Below are positions 32,893 through 45,340 of a DNA stretch of 64,000 bases, piece after piece; the first letter of the stretch is position 1; every line of letters begins with the position of its first letter. A model generated the notes under the pieces. The model saw only the letters and a list, made by a program, of their open reading frames with translations. It ran no database searches and was not told the DNA's origin. The DNA is from Xiphydria camelus (lineage: Eukaryota > Arthropoda > Insecta > Hymenoptera > Xiphydriidae). The DNA lies in contig OY783195.1 in the NCBI GenBank assembly GCA_963678675.1, positions 16,082,342 through 16,146,341 of the forward strand, in the 5' to 3' direction. A program made the translations under genes and the position numbers.

Positions 32893-33618
32893 AGATTCTC
32901 TGTAAAAAAGGCGGCATGTTCATTCAATGCCAACAAAAATTGATACGTAAAATACTCTCCAAAAAGGATTTGAAATCAATTAAGATCGCCATGTTCAAGA
33001 TTTATATATAAAAAGTTAAAGGCATCATTTGAAAGGAAAATTATTGTAAATCAAGTTATTAAAAAATTCGACTAAAAAAACTTATAAACAAATTTTAATA
33101 AAAAAGAACTTGCCGCGTTTAAGTTTTCATATTTTGTCCACTATACCGAATAATTGGCAGTGCTTGGACGGTGTTAGAGTGATTCATAAATGCACTGCCG
33201 AAGTAAATTCAGAGAAATTCAGAAGGCCCCCTGAGGGATTCAGGTCGCCTGATCGGTTTCCCGCGCGACATTCGGTATACTGGTGGTATCATATAAGAGT
33301 GTATGAATTATTTAAAATCATAAGTGCATAAGCATCGAGTATAATTCTGTATGAATTTTTTATTTTGAAGGGAAAAAACGCGGCAAGTTCTTTTTTAGTC
33401 AAATTTTTTTATAAATTTTTTTAGTCAAATTTTTTAGTAACTTGATTTACAATAATTTTCCTTTCAAATGATGCCTTTTACTTTTTATATATAAATCTTG
33501 AACATGGCGATCTTAATTGATTTCCAATCTTTTTTGGAGAGTATTTTACGTATCAATTTTTGTTGGCATTGAATGAACATGCCGCCTTTTTTTACAGAGA
33601 ATCTGTTTTTGTGGGGGG
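32893..33618. mobile_element. CCCCCCACAAAAAC foldback, copy 2
   Basis: Same arms as 9635-10357. The right end TTTTTGTGGGGGG is intact; the left end has lost the C run. It holds TA-foldback F4 at the same internal site as F3 in copy 1. Confidence 0.85.
33146..33275. mobile_element. Small TA-foldback F4 (130 bp)
   Basis: Flanked by TA, ends CCGAATAATTGG and CGACATTCGG. It differs from F3 mainly by 16 extra bases around GAGGGATTCAGG, a word also present in F1 and F2 (TTCAGGTCGC), so F3 probably lost them. Confidence 0.85.
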
Positions 33619-33837
33619 ATTTCACTACTTTTTGGAATTTATTCATGAGGAGAATACGTACATGTAGAAGAATAGCTATTTATTACCACAAAATTAAAGT
33701 CTCACATTTTATACCGATACGAGCCAATTAATTATAACCACATTACTTTTGATTTATACTCGTGATATTTTGAAAGGGATTTATAGAATAGAGAGCCCTT
33801 ATATTTTTCACTTTCCCTTAGTATTTTAGAGAAATAA

Positions 33838-34190
33838 AACATACACCGCTTTCGAATTTACAGGCCATCGGATTTTTCTTACATTTTGGTCGTCTACAGA
33901 AATCCATGAAGACGTTTTACCTTCAACCCTCTAAGTGTACTCTTCCAATGACCATGACGAATTGTTTCATCACATGTAAAGATACCACTTATGACAGTAT
34001 ATATGTTGTTACATATATTAACTCGAGACGTTGGAATAGTTTTAAGAAATCCTTTTGCATATACCGCTGAAATTTCGCCCTTACTCGTAAATAAATTTAA
34101 TTTAATTATTACCACATCATTTACAGCTTCGATGCTGACCTTACGACTCATTTCAGTCCGAGTAGAACATTCATTGCAAATATCATCATA
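33838..34190 (-). pseudogene. USP-like fragment, copy 2
   Basis: Second copy of the 10557-10983 frame. The longest open piece (34151-33894) includes VNICNNIYTVISGIFTC and RHGHWKS. The (CT)n expansion of copy 1 is absent, and the downstream box (WISVDDQNVRKIRWP) is in a different frame. Identification as a ubiquitin-specific-peptidase-like C-terminus rests on pattern only. Confidence 0.4.
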
Positions 34191-34244
34191 AACATGCCAA
34201 TGCGAATAAAAATTATCTATTAACTGTTGCAGATAAAGTATCGC

Positions 34245-34330
34245 GTTGTGGTGGGGGTCCTGATTGGTCTACTCGCTAAGATGCGTATACGTTTCTTAGC
34301 GAGTAGACCAATCAGGACCCCCACCGCAAC
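34245..34330. repeat. Near-perfect 86 bp hairpin
   Basis: GGGTCCTGATTGGTCTACTC pairs with its complement. The stem is about 38 bp with a loop near ATGCGTATACG. It is absent from the corresponding place in copy 1 (around 10980). It is followed by GCTGTCAATTCGGGAGATCG, a word also found in F2. Confidence 0.85.
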
Positions 34331-34514
34331 GGAATACTTGATCCTGATTGGTCTCTTCGCTGAGTTGCGTGCACGCAAAGATACGAGTGACTCGAGAAAG
34401 GCCCCCCTGGTCTCCCGGTAGCTGTCAATTCGGGAGATCGAAGCATCTAGCCTCGAAATCAAGTGTACAAGTGATAGGAAATAATTATTCAGGTTTCTTC
34501 GGTGAGTTTCCCCA

Positions 34515-36238
34515 AGAGTTTAAAGTAGTTACTCCATTATTGTAATCCAATTCCATTGTGTGTATCCCTTATTTTTCTGCCACAACTTTGATTGTTGATA
34601 GTGGATGGATCAGCTAATAAATTTGATTTTTATTCACTATCAACTATCAAAGTCGTGGCAGAAAAATAAGGGATACAATGGACTTGGATTACAGTAATGT
34701 AGTAACTACTTTATTATTATTTTTTCTTTATCAATATATTTTCTCTTTCGTATTATACTATCCCAAGTTCGTATTTATATACCGACCTGTCAAACGTGAA
34801 GTGTACATGTACCTCACTTTTATTTCATTAAGTATTACTGCAGAACGAGTAGGTTAGAAGATTTTCATGAAGACTCACGATTTTCTGACATGTCATCTCG
34901 TACAGGTACAACCGAAGAGGACCTAGCTCGTGTCCTGTCCGTAAAAAGATGACTCGATGGACATCGGAGAATGTCAGGCTTGTCACCGAGCGCCTATTAC
35001 CCATGGTACATTAATTGCAATATGCGCTTTTCGTTTCAATTATTGCTGCTTTAAATAACTTTCACTTCTTTCAAAGTATTTACCTTGTACAAACTGTTCA
35101 TCGTAGGGGGCAGCGATCAATGATTGTGACTAATCGTAGAAAAATTATTCCTGCGATGATGTTCCAGTTGCAAAGCATACGCTAGCAAGTCAGCTTACAG
35201 CATCCGATGTTTAGTATCAACATTACCTCTTTTGGAACACCCATCACCCAAGCATAATCATGATTACGTTAACGTTAATTGCAGAATAGGCCGTGAGCTC
35301 GGGCACATTATTGCAATAGTAGTTCGGTACACCGAATTGCCTTTTAGTTTTAATAGACGAACTTGTCTACGACGAGTCGCTATTATTGATCGCTGTCTCC
35401 TACCACGAACAGTTCATAAAAGGTTATTAGCTTGTGAAAGAAGTAAAAGTTCTTTAACGCTGGAATAGTTGAAACGAGAAGCGCGTATTGCAATTAATGT
35501 ACCGTGAGTAATAGGCGCTCGGCGACAAGTCTGACATTCTCCAATGTCCATCGAGTCATCTTTTTACGGACAGGACACGAGCTAGATCCTCTTCGATTGT
35601 ACCTGTACGAGATGACACGTCAGAAAATCATGAATCTTCATGAAAATCTTCTAACCTACTCGTACACTTCACGTTTGACAGGTCGGTATATAAATTCGAA
35701 CTTGGGATAGTATAATACGAAAGATGAAATATATCGATAAAGAAAAAATAATAATAAAGTAGTTACTACATTACTGTAATCCAATTCCATTGTATCCCTT
35801 ATTTTTCTGCCACGACTTTGATTGTTGATAGTGAATAAAAATCAAATTTATTAGCTGATCCATCCACTATCAACAATTAAAGGCGTGGCAGAAAAATAAG
35901 GGATACAATGGAATTGGATTACAATAATGGAGTAACTACTTTATTATTATTTTTTCTTTATGTATATATTTCCTCTTTCGTATTATACTATCACAAGTTC
36001 AAATTTATATACCGACCTGTCAAACGTGAAGTGTACATGTACCTCACTTTTATTTCATCTCTTCTTCGCCTCTGGTATAATCATTTACACCCCACAAAGC
36101 ACGTTTTTGCAAGTAACTTTTCTATAACATCCCTGCGATATTTTGCAATATTCGTGAATACTACCGTATGTTAGAAATATATATTTCTCGATAAATTCGC
36201 GAATGTTGCAAAATATCATAGAAACATTTCGGAATCAT
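34515..36238. repeat. Repeat A, copy 3, with three nested foldbacks
   Basis: 34515-34835 and 35665-36070 are repeat A foldbacks. 34840-35660 is an inverted pair of the 11000-11400 segment (GGACATCGGAGAATGTCAGG). Repeat A then continues to 36239, where the LTR is inserted, and resumes at 46677. No gene is seen. Confidence 0.75.
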
Positions 36239-36378
36239 TTGTGACGTGGAGAATCGCCCCGCGTCACAAAGAGGGTGGATTCGGCCCCTTCGGGCATGCG
36301 TGCGAATCGGCCTTCGGAAGGGCACTACACTAGGATAGGCGTGAACGTGCGTGCACGCGTCGGGAGCACGAGCCGTCG

Positions 36379-38006
36379 CACAATGGGCGGAAACGCCGAA
36401 AATCTGGCCAAAAGTCTTTTTTTCAACTTTACGTAAACATATTTTTATGTGTGTACATTACAAGTAAACAATCCATGGCTCACGAATCTTCATTTTAGAA
36501 GTTTATTTGCACGCTACATTTGTTTATACACGTCATGAAAAGTTGTACTTTTGGTCGGTGGTCAGTTAGCTCGAGGAGTTCGCCGAGCGTACACAAACTT
36601 TGCAGGTCTGGCGTTGTTGTCTTTTTTATAATTTTTACATGCAGGTAACAGCGATATCAGCCTTAAGGTATGTACTTGTAATAAACATAAGCAGAAAGCT
36701 GCAATGTTATTACTTATTTCTTAAATTACTTTCAACATAATTGAAGTTTATCTGTATATCTGAAAGTAGATTTTAAGATTTAAGTAGACTTTTAAAAATT
36801 TGGCCGAGTTTGGCCGGGAAACTGTTATTATGAGTACATTCCCTCTTTATCTGTGAATACCATGCAATGATCTTTTCCTGCGAATATCTGCGATCTTTTG
36901 AAAAAATTAGTTTTTTCCACTTTCCGACAAACGGTGATAACGCTGAAAATCTGGCCAAAAGTCGAAAAGTTAACGGATTGATCTGAATTCGGGTACTCGG
37001 GGGTTTTTGGGGTCGCTGATTACGAATCCAAAGTCAAAATTTCGAAAAACAATATGGCGGATCCAATATGGCGGAAAGGTTCCTCAAAAAATAATCGAAT
37101 CTCGGTGAAATTGAGTAGGGGAGAGTGTTGTACCTCGGAACGATTATTGAATATTTTAGTTTAACTGATGATTGGGAAAATATTTAAACGGCATTCCCTG
37201 CTGGATCGATGAGATATCGATGAGTTATAGCAATGCTTTTAGAAATACATCCGCAGACATTACAAAATGAGGAACACACAGAGGAAGGTTACGATGAAGA
37301 AATTATGTTAGAAGTAGTAATACCCGATCATTTGGACTTACTAGAATTAGATATGGAAAATTAATACGTTGTTTTGTTCAATTTAGTAAATACGTTTCAA
37401 CAAATTCGTGTTTATAAGTTTAAAGTTACCTGTAAAAGACATCAAATGTTTTTTTAGCGTTAATATACTCCACAAAAAACAGTTAAGCTTCAATATTTAT
37501 TAAAACCTTGTTTAGACTTTTGGCCGAAAAATACCTTCCTACAAACCATAGTGCGACCCCGAAAACCCCCGGGTACCCGAATTCAGGGCAATTACTCTAT
37601 TTTACGTCGAGATTTGATCCGTGCATGCGCCGTACTGTGGCGCCACCTACGAATTTTGCAATTCTGGCCTCGGATTAGTAATCAGAGACCCCAAAAATCC
37701 CCGAGTACTCCATCTCACCCAGATTCGATCAATTTTTGAGGAACCTTTCCGCCATATTGGATCCGCCATATTGTTTTTCGAAATTTTGACTTCGGATTCA
37801 TAATCAGCGACACTAAAAACCCCCAAGTACTCAATCTCACCCAGATTCGATCAATTTTTGAGGAACCTTTCCGCCATATTGTTTTTCGAAATTTTGACTT
37901 CGGATTTGTAACCAGCGACCCCAAAAACCCCTGAGTACTCAATTTCACCTCGATTAATATACGTTTTTGACTTTTGGCCAGAATTTCGGCGTTTCCGCCC
38001 ATTGTG
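36379..38006. mobile_element. Non-autonomous Transib-type element
   Basis: Ends CACAATGGGCGGAAACGCCG and complement. CACAATG is the heptamer typical of Transib ends, which resemble V(D)J recombination signals. The flanking 5 bp duplication CGTCG agrees with the GC-rich 5 bp Transib target preference. The 1,628 bp interior is made of AATATGGCGGATCC-type repeats and has no transposase. A lone matching end lies near 54175-54195. Confidence 0.82.
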
Positions 38007-38318
38007 CGTCGGCTAACGGATTGTCGTCGATCAGCGTCGATAATATCGAACGACGATCGTAGGGCATTGACGTCATCGGTTCCTTGTCCGGGGGGTGGGG
38101 GAAACGAGACGGCCGGAGAGTGAGTATCATTCGAGCTGTGATAAGGGTAAGATCGTGAGATAACGAGAGTCCAGTCAGTTAGCGCGTGACGTGTAAAAGA
38201 GCAGAGTCGCGAGTGAGTCGAAGTGCGAGATCGTGAAAAACGAGAGTGTGAGGAAGTAGACGATCAAGAGTTCCGAGGGAGTCTGGAGGCCCAGGGAGAT
38301 CCCGAGCGCCTCCCCTTA

Positions 38319-40164
38319 AGCCGCTCCCACACGATGCGTCCAGCGTTGGCTCCAGCGTTGGTTCCAGCGTTGGTTCCAACGCTGGACGCAATCGCCGTTT
38401 CCCCGCCCACACGATGCGGCGAACGCCTTCCAGCGTTGGACACATCGGCATTTGCCACATCGTGTGGGAGGACGTTGGCGAACTACATGCGTCCAACGGT
38501 GACGAACGTTGGCCACATGCAACGTTCGGGCTTCTGTCGGTAAATTTGAGCCGCGTCAAAGGAGCTTCAAAATATAGCGATATTTGTTATCGCGGGCACT
38601 TCAAAAAATGACTCATTCTGACCAGTCCCATCGAGGGGTTATTCACATTCAATTTGGATGACACCGTGATTATAAAATGTAATCGATTATAAGCGTTTAC
38701 CACGTTGATTACACTGATTTCGGTAGTCAGTGATTACATTCATTACCACTACCTTCGAAGGTGACTTCATGATTACTAAATGATTTCAATGATTACAGTG
38801 AAATGGTAATCAGTGATTACAATATGTCAGTAATTGTTGAAATCATGTCCTCACTCTGTCTTTCTTATTAATTAATTGTTTTTTAATGAACAAATCAACA
38901 ATGAATAAAACTACATCAATTTGTAAAGGAAAACAAACAATGCATTAACTTTATTTGCGAGCTGTTCTGGTCGCTCGGGGTTTTTTTAACGTACTAGTCG
39001 CTCTGCGATTAGGAGCACTTGTTGTGCGACTTTTTTAGCTTTCTCTATTGCGACCGGGGGCGGGAGTGCCAACACACAACGCGAAGAAATTTCCAGGGAG
39101 ATGCGGAAGGCAGGGTTAAGTGTTGTAAATCCCGAGGACCCTACTCAAAGAACCCAAGGTGTGTCGAATTTCTCCCTCACACCGGTCTACGGCCCAAATG
39201 CGAGGAGCATTTGAGCGAATACGCGACAGTGCCAGGGACATGAAAGGGGAATTGTGGCGGTTTTTGATGATTACAGTCATTACAAATGACTACAAATGAT
39301 TATATTTCGATTACCAAAAAATGATGACAGAAAATACAATCACTCGTAATAAGTGATTACACTGACTTCGTTGATTACAGTGTGATTACACTTTGATTAC
39401 AAAATTGAGTGACACCATGATTATGATTGTGAGTAGCCCCTCGTGTCCCATACCTCCCGCCTCGTAGTCCAAGGCACTTATCCATTTTACAAAAAAATCG
39501 ACGAGGGTAGGCTGATTTTTTCAGGGCTGTTCAAAGGCAGTCTCCAGAGTACGGAACCAAAAGATCACACTCGAAATCATCTGACGTTCGGCCCTAGGGG
39601 CCTTTTTCTTATTTTTTTTTTTCGACAAAATGACGTTAATGAAAGTTAATATTCTGATTAATTTTGCCTGATGAACTTTTTTCTATCTATTTTAGTTTAG
39701 GCGCTATTATTATTTTTGTGTTTGGAAATTTGAAAAACAAAAATAACAAAAAAGCTACAGATAATTGTGTGTTTTGTTTTCCCGCAAATGTATCAATGCA
39801 CAGAAGTAGGAGAATGACTGGAGTCAAATTTTGTTTTTATTAACATTATTTGTTTATACCAAATTCCCAAAGAGCGTTTATTTGTCAACTGTAGAAGTTT
39901 CATTGCTAAACCGCGTGACATTGTTTTGTTTCAAAATGTGGAATAACGAGTTGTCTACAAATTACACAATTTATAGAACATGTCGTTCATACCGGTTAAC
40001 GTTGGAAGCTTCTTTGACGCGGCTCAGATTTACCGACAGAAGCCCGAACGTGGCATGAGGCCAACGTTGGAAGCATACCATTCGCCAACGTCCTCCCACA
40101 CGATGTGGCAAATGCCGATGCTTCCAACGTTTGAAGGCGTTCGCCCCATCGTGTGGGACCGGCT
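38319..40164. mobile_element. TTA-flanked TIR element (1.85 kb)
   Basis: Ends AGCCGCTCCCACACGATG and the complement of AGCCGGTCCCACACGATG, flanked by TTA, a PIF/Harbinger-like duplication. The arms reach about 230 bp and include a GC-rich 12 bp tandem repeat (CCAGCGTTGGTT, 38336-38388). The interior 38640-39960 is AT-rich with many GTGATTACA-like words. Overlapping GC-rich frames at 38179-38611 are not genes. Confidence 0.8.
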
Positions 40165-40233
40165 TTAGAGAGCCGCCCGTCCGGGAGCGGGCGAGGGAGC
40201 ACCCGAACTCGACCACGTTCGACCGCAGCACCG

Positions 40234-43200
40234 CACATAGAGCAAAATGACACATTTACGGCGCCAAAACTATTTCTTATAAAAAACTGTTTAAAAAATG
40301 CCTTCCTTAGCTATTTTTACTGTTTCTTACCTAAATTGAAGTCATTTTGGATTTAAGGAGTAAGAATTTGTATTCTCTTGTATAATAAATACCTATTACT
40401 TAATCGTAAGTCGAAATAAGGAATTAAAAGTATCCTACACAATATTTTTTTTCTAGGTAATTTTAATTTCGATATCTTAACAAAATTAAACAAAATTAAA
40501 ATAAACTATTATTAATATATTTGTTGTTTGTTTTGTTTTCGATTATCTTTTTAGAATTGTTTTTACAGTATTTCTATCTCCATTCTTTGTTTTTTATATA
40601 TATTTTTTTATGATTATTAATTATTACTATTATTCACTTATCTCTATCGTCCTCATCACTATTATTTTCAATTGTATCATTCGCCCCATTATCGTCGAAA
40701 TATGTGGGCATTGCGAGCAATGTATGTACCTCCGCATTAAACCCTTTTTTATTAATTTTGTTCTGTTTAGCTCTCAACGAACTTATAACGGGATCGGAGT
40801 TTATGCACATCCAATGTATAATATCCGTATTAGTATCTTCTCTAGAAGTCTTTCTAGAGTGGAATAGCCTTATACATATTTTTATATTCCTTTTGACTGG
40901 CTTCCAGTACATCTTCTGATAGCTGACCCACAGGTAATGGCACAAAGAGGCTATAATGTCGCTGCTGTGGACCAATAGTTTATGCACAGATGCGCTCACC
41001 TTGTACCGTCCGTACTGTCGGACGCAGATTTTTGCCGTTTCAAAGCAGTACGTTCGGAAAGCATGAACATTTATATAATGGCAGCTAGATAGAGCTTTTA
41101 AAATATTTGAAAATCTGATTAGCAGATTTTTGTCAATTCCGGTAATTTCAGCAACAGTATCTGTATTTTCAAAAAACTTTCGCGCAGTATTCCCATCGTT
41201 CGTGTTTGCGCCTCCTTGCTTGGGTTGATCGACCACTAAACCTACTTTGTCATGAAATAAATCTGCTAGTTTCTTTTTTCTCTCCTTCACTTCTTCTTTT
41301 TCTTCTTTGCCTCTTGTTTGCCATTCTTTTCTTTCAATTTTATATGAAATATGTAACAGGAATTCAAAACATCTTAAATATGTGTGCAGAATCGGTATCC
41401 CATATTTATAAGCTGATGTATCACAAGGCCGTGTCAATACTTTCTCCAAATTATTAATATCTGTTGGAGTTACTTTACAAATATTACATGCCTGGGTTGA
41501 TGAAGTGCCGGTCAATGCGTTACAAGTCTTGCCATCCATTATGGTGCATATTAGAATGTGATTAAATTGAATATTTTTCTCCGCATTCAAACAAATAGTT
41601 GTATGCCTAATAGCCTGTAGTTGCTGCTGAACGATAGCGTGTTCTTGTTGAGATGTTGCATTTGTTTCATTGACTAAGTTAAAGCCAATAGGGCGACACC
41701 ACCTCGATGATGATGGGCTGGAGTTTTGCCAGAAAACAAGTTTTTTCCCATCTTTAATTATAGATATTTCCAAGGGAGCAATAGTACTTAAAATAATGTT
41801 AGAGTCTGAGTACCTCGGATGTTTGTAAAGTGTTGCTTGTAAATATTGTGCCCTCCGCTGCCATCCAGCCCCCGAAAAATTCTAAGATGTGCATTTGTAA
41901 AAAACATCGACGACATACACTTCTGGAGGAAGATGCAGGACAATTACTTCGCGCTGGACTTCGAAAAGTCTACTAACGGTATGATCCAATAAACTTTGAA
42001 TGGCAATTCTTGCATCATTCTCCGAAACTGATATATTTTCCGGATAGCAAGTTTTCTTTATCTGCGAAATGACATTGTAAGCAGGATAGATGTTAGCTCT
42101 TCTAGCTTTTGCTCCCCGTTGCACTTTCAAGTAGTCTTCTTTGGTCATACTCGTATCAACAATCAGAGCTAATGCTTCTTCCGGCGTGTACGACTTCACC
42201 GCATTATTAGTTGATCCTTTCGCTTGGGCTTGTTCCATTCTTTTCAAACTCCTTGGCGAAGCTTGCAAAGCTAATTTCAACACCTTTGCAGCTTTGCGCT
42301 TTTCGGACCTCACTAAACACGATTCAGTTGCAAGAGACAGTTGTTCTGCAGAAACATTCTTAACAAGCGTCTGCACATTCCGTTGTTTAGAATGCTGTGA
42401 CATTGCTTTAAACTCCTTTTTCGGTCTGCCTTCAATCCGTTTTTGTGGAGTAATCTGAAGAGCTTGCTTTAAGTGTGGAAGTTTAAACTCTTTGTTTAAC
42501 CAGTCTTTATGGTTTTTAATAAGTCGGTCGTGAATCCGATGACACTTTTTCAATTTCACAAATAAATTCGTAACAAAAGTTTTAATTGAGGATTTTACAG
42601 ATTTTTCAAAGTCTAAAGGGCATGTTACGAAATTTAAACTGTTCAAAATATATTTATACAATCGTTCGTAACACTTTGTTAGCGAAAACTTGCAAAAAGG
42701 TTCACTTCTTAAGACTAAATATAGTTCTTTTCTCTTGTAATACACTTCGGAGCTTCCATGGAATCGTCTCAACTACCTAAAAAAAAAACCGAAAAATTCT
42801 AATATGTGCAAATATGTGCAAAAAAACTAATTTTCACGTATAGCCAATATTCAAGGCTATCGATTAAGCTAGCACTCAAAGCGAATCTCGATAAAACTTT
42901 TTTTAAAAGCTTTCATGAAACCAAATAATAAGCCAAAAATGCAAATTTCACTCTGTGTAGATGATTGATTGGATTGGATGATAAAAATTAGATTTACATT
43001 GTTAATAAATACGTTAATTAGAGTACTTACAACATGGTAACTCCTCCTTGTTAAAAGTTTTTGATTTACTTCGCGGCAACTGCAAATTCACACAACTTAC
43101 TAGCACTGAGTTTGGCACGATACTGGTTGCGCGCACGGCTACCTGACAGCAGGTAAAGCAATAGGACCATTTGTTCAAAACCCTCTTGATCCCTTTTAAA

Positions 43201-43278
43201 AATCTTTTATTGTTTCTAAGTAACGGATTCGGATTTTCCTACTTATGTCGCCGTAAATGCATCATTTTGCCCTATGTG
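40234..43278 (-). mobile_element. Transib (RAG1-like) transposon, nearly full length
   Basis: Terminal repeats of about 30 bp (CACATAGAGCAAAATGACAC at the left, CACATAGGGCAAAATGATGC as complement at the right) are flanked by the same 5 bp, CACCG, on both sides. Terminal CAC and a GC-rich 5 bp duplication are Transib hallmarks. It is 3,045 bp long with one transposase gene on the minus strand. Confidence 0.85.
40634..42772 (-). pseudogene. Transib/RAG1-like DDE transposase, frameshifted
   Basis: Cut-and-paste transposase related to the V(D)J recombinase RAG1. 42772-41882 is the N-terminal half (SYTPEEALALIVDTSMTKE, IQSLLDHTVSRLFE). The first catalytic Asp lies in GLDGSGGHNIYKQ near 41850, readable only in another frame, so a frameshift interrupts the gene between 41882 and 41773. 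41773-40634 (379 codons) has FWQNSSPSSSRWCRPIGF, GTSSTQACNIC, LHTYLRCFEFLLHISY, TNDGNTARKFFE and VSASVHKLLVHSSDIIAS, then a degraded stretch where the catalytic Glu would lie, and DIIHWMCINSDPVISSLR. Few lesions: it decayed recently compared with the Helitron helicase. The family name rests on these motifs together with the ends and 5 bp duplication. Confidence 0.8.
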
Positions 43279-44128
43279 CACCGGTACGCACTCTCCTCCA
43301 CCTATTAGGCCAGTGCAATTAAGATCGCTCGTGGAACAAAATGCCCTAAAGCTGATTTATGCGGGATTATTTAGCCTTTGTGGCCCTGATTAACATACTA
43401 AAAGTCCCCATCCCTCCGAGGGTGCAAACAACCCCAAAACTACCCCTAAAGGTACATTTTTTTAGTTTTTCTCAAATATCTTAAAAACGGCTCTTTTTTT
43501 GAAGAAATGAAAGGGGCCAAAATAAAAGCCAATAAAATTACCTATAAAATGGTATATAGCAGTGCATAATTTTTTGAAAACCAGTGGCGGGCTGGAAGCG
43601 TTTAAAATTGCGAAACGTACATCCACCCTCAATATTACGTTTTACGCAGTAAAAATACTCCGTTAGTTTATTTAAGACAATGGAATGTTAAAACATTGCG
43701 GAAAAAGTAAAAAATATACATCTATAATAAATATAAATATAGGTATATAAAAAATAAAATATAAATATAAAATAAACATATATAGGTATATGTATGTATG
43801 TATGTCAAAATATGTTACGTTAGTGGAGTGCAGCAAGTGTCCGAAGACGATACAGATTTTTCAATACTAAAAGTGATGTAATTGATTTGAATTGTTCTGT
43901 TTAGAACAATTGAAGTTTAAATTATTTATCACTTGGAGAAAATCCAATCGAAATTAGGGCAGTGGCGTGTAGTGAAGTTTTAAAGTCGATTCAAAAATGG
44001 CTATTAATATGGTTTAGCCATTAAAAAGAATCGTAGGTATCTATTATACTAAAAGTATATATCAAATATTTATTTTCCTATGCTCAAGAAACAATGTACA
44101 TTCAATACTCGTACTTACATTAGAGTAT

Positions 44129-44367
44129 ATCGATGGCTTAGGCGCAATAGGTCGTATCCCCGAAACAGTAAATTTTACAGGACACACAAAAAAACTTCAC
44201 CGTGACAATATTCGCTGGGCATACGACCTTTTGAAATAATAAAATAGAGAGCCTTTTAAATGGAGATAAGGCTTACGATGTATTGTAGGGACATACTTTT
44301 GAGGGTTACAATCAAATGGCGTAAAAACGCTTTGTGGGTTATGACCTATTGCGCCTAAGCCATCGAT
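44129..44367. mobile_element. TCGATGGCTTAGGCG MITE (239 bp)
   Basis: Ends TCGATGGCTTAGGCGCAATA and complement, flanked by TA. It is inserted just beyond the stop codon of the CXC gene. Non-coding. Confidence 0.8.
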
Positions 44368-44383
44368 ATGTACAATAAAAAAT

Positions 44384-45340
44384 CTAGATCAAATCTTCTT
44401 CGTCGTCTTCGTTTTCAGCGGGTTGAAATATATGGCTACAAGACTATCCTTGACATTGCCCACACAGATTTGAACAGTTTAGACCAGATTTCTTACACTT
44501 ACACAGCTTTCCACTATCAGTCTTACAGTTACAGAATATCAATTTTAGGATGAATTCTGGTGCAATTGGCTTGTCGGTCGTTATTGGTAAAAGAAGTTCT
44601 CCCTGCTTTCTCCATCCCCAAGAGTAGCTTCTAACTCATTTTCCAGCCGTTCCTGGATTTGGTAATATACCCGCAAATTGTGCTGAGCGGCTGCATCTGA
44701 TGTTGGTGGTAAAGAAGTTAATGAGAAGTTTGAACTTAAACTCTGTCTTGATGCATTGTTGTGAAATTTGAAAAAGCGTAGCTGATTTGGCGTTTTTACT
44801 GACTGTCCGCCATCATACAGAGCCAATAGAAACTCTTCTCCAATAGCGATTATATCCTTCTTGTCTGCAGTGGGATTTAAAAAATGGCTACTTTGGCTTT
44901 TAGGTCCTGATATTTCTCTGAAAGCCTATATGTAGACAACTTTCCTTTTTTATAAATTGCCGAGGTAGTATCACATCCAAAAACGGTATGGGAAAATAAA
45001 ATCGAAGCACGCATAGTATCTATCTTATTTTGAAGCGCATTTACGTTCGTTGTTTTATTAGGTTTTGTAGTGCTGCCGGGTCTTAACATATAAATATTGT
45101 CCGTTTTTGATTTGAATAACAGTAATACCATTAAATCAGTGTCTTCACCAACCAATGTTACCGATTTTTCTAACTTTCTTGCTTCAAGAACTTTCTCCGC
45201 TATGAGTGTATCTGCATCCCCATGTGCTTGGAAAACTTTAATATCAGCTGTTTCGAGATGTTGGCTTAGTTGTGAAATAAACAACTTTTTATTGTTTTCA
45301 TTTTTTTTTAAATCGGGGCCTATTAATGATTGCCATGTTG
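44384..45340 (-). pseudogene. Transposon protein with PIN-like nuclease and CXC (tesmin) domain
   Basis: Read downward. 45340-44877 holds an acidic, PIN/XPG-nuclease-like core: QAHGDADTLIAEKVLE, TLVGEDTDLMVLLL and FGCDTTSAIYKKGK, whose repeated Asp residues suit metal binding. 44826-44581 continues in another frame. After a further shift near 44620 the C-terminus (44565-44384) is a Cys-rich CXC/tesmin motif, FCNCKTDSGKLCKCKKSGLN then CSNLCGQCQG, a TAG, SC and an acidic tail. This pairing is seen in unnamed mobile-element proteins of invertebrates. Frameshifts and the stop make it inactive. Confidence 0.7.

Noticed and set aside
38179..38611. Overlapping GC-rich frames on both strands
   Set aside because: They come from a 12 bp tandem repeat and the arms of a TIR element. 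All frames are open because of composition.
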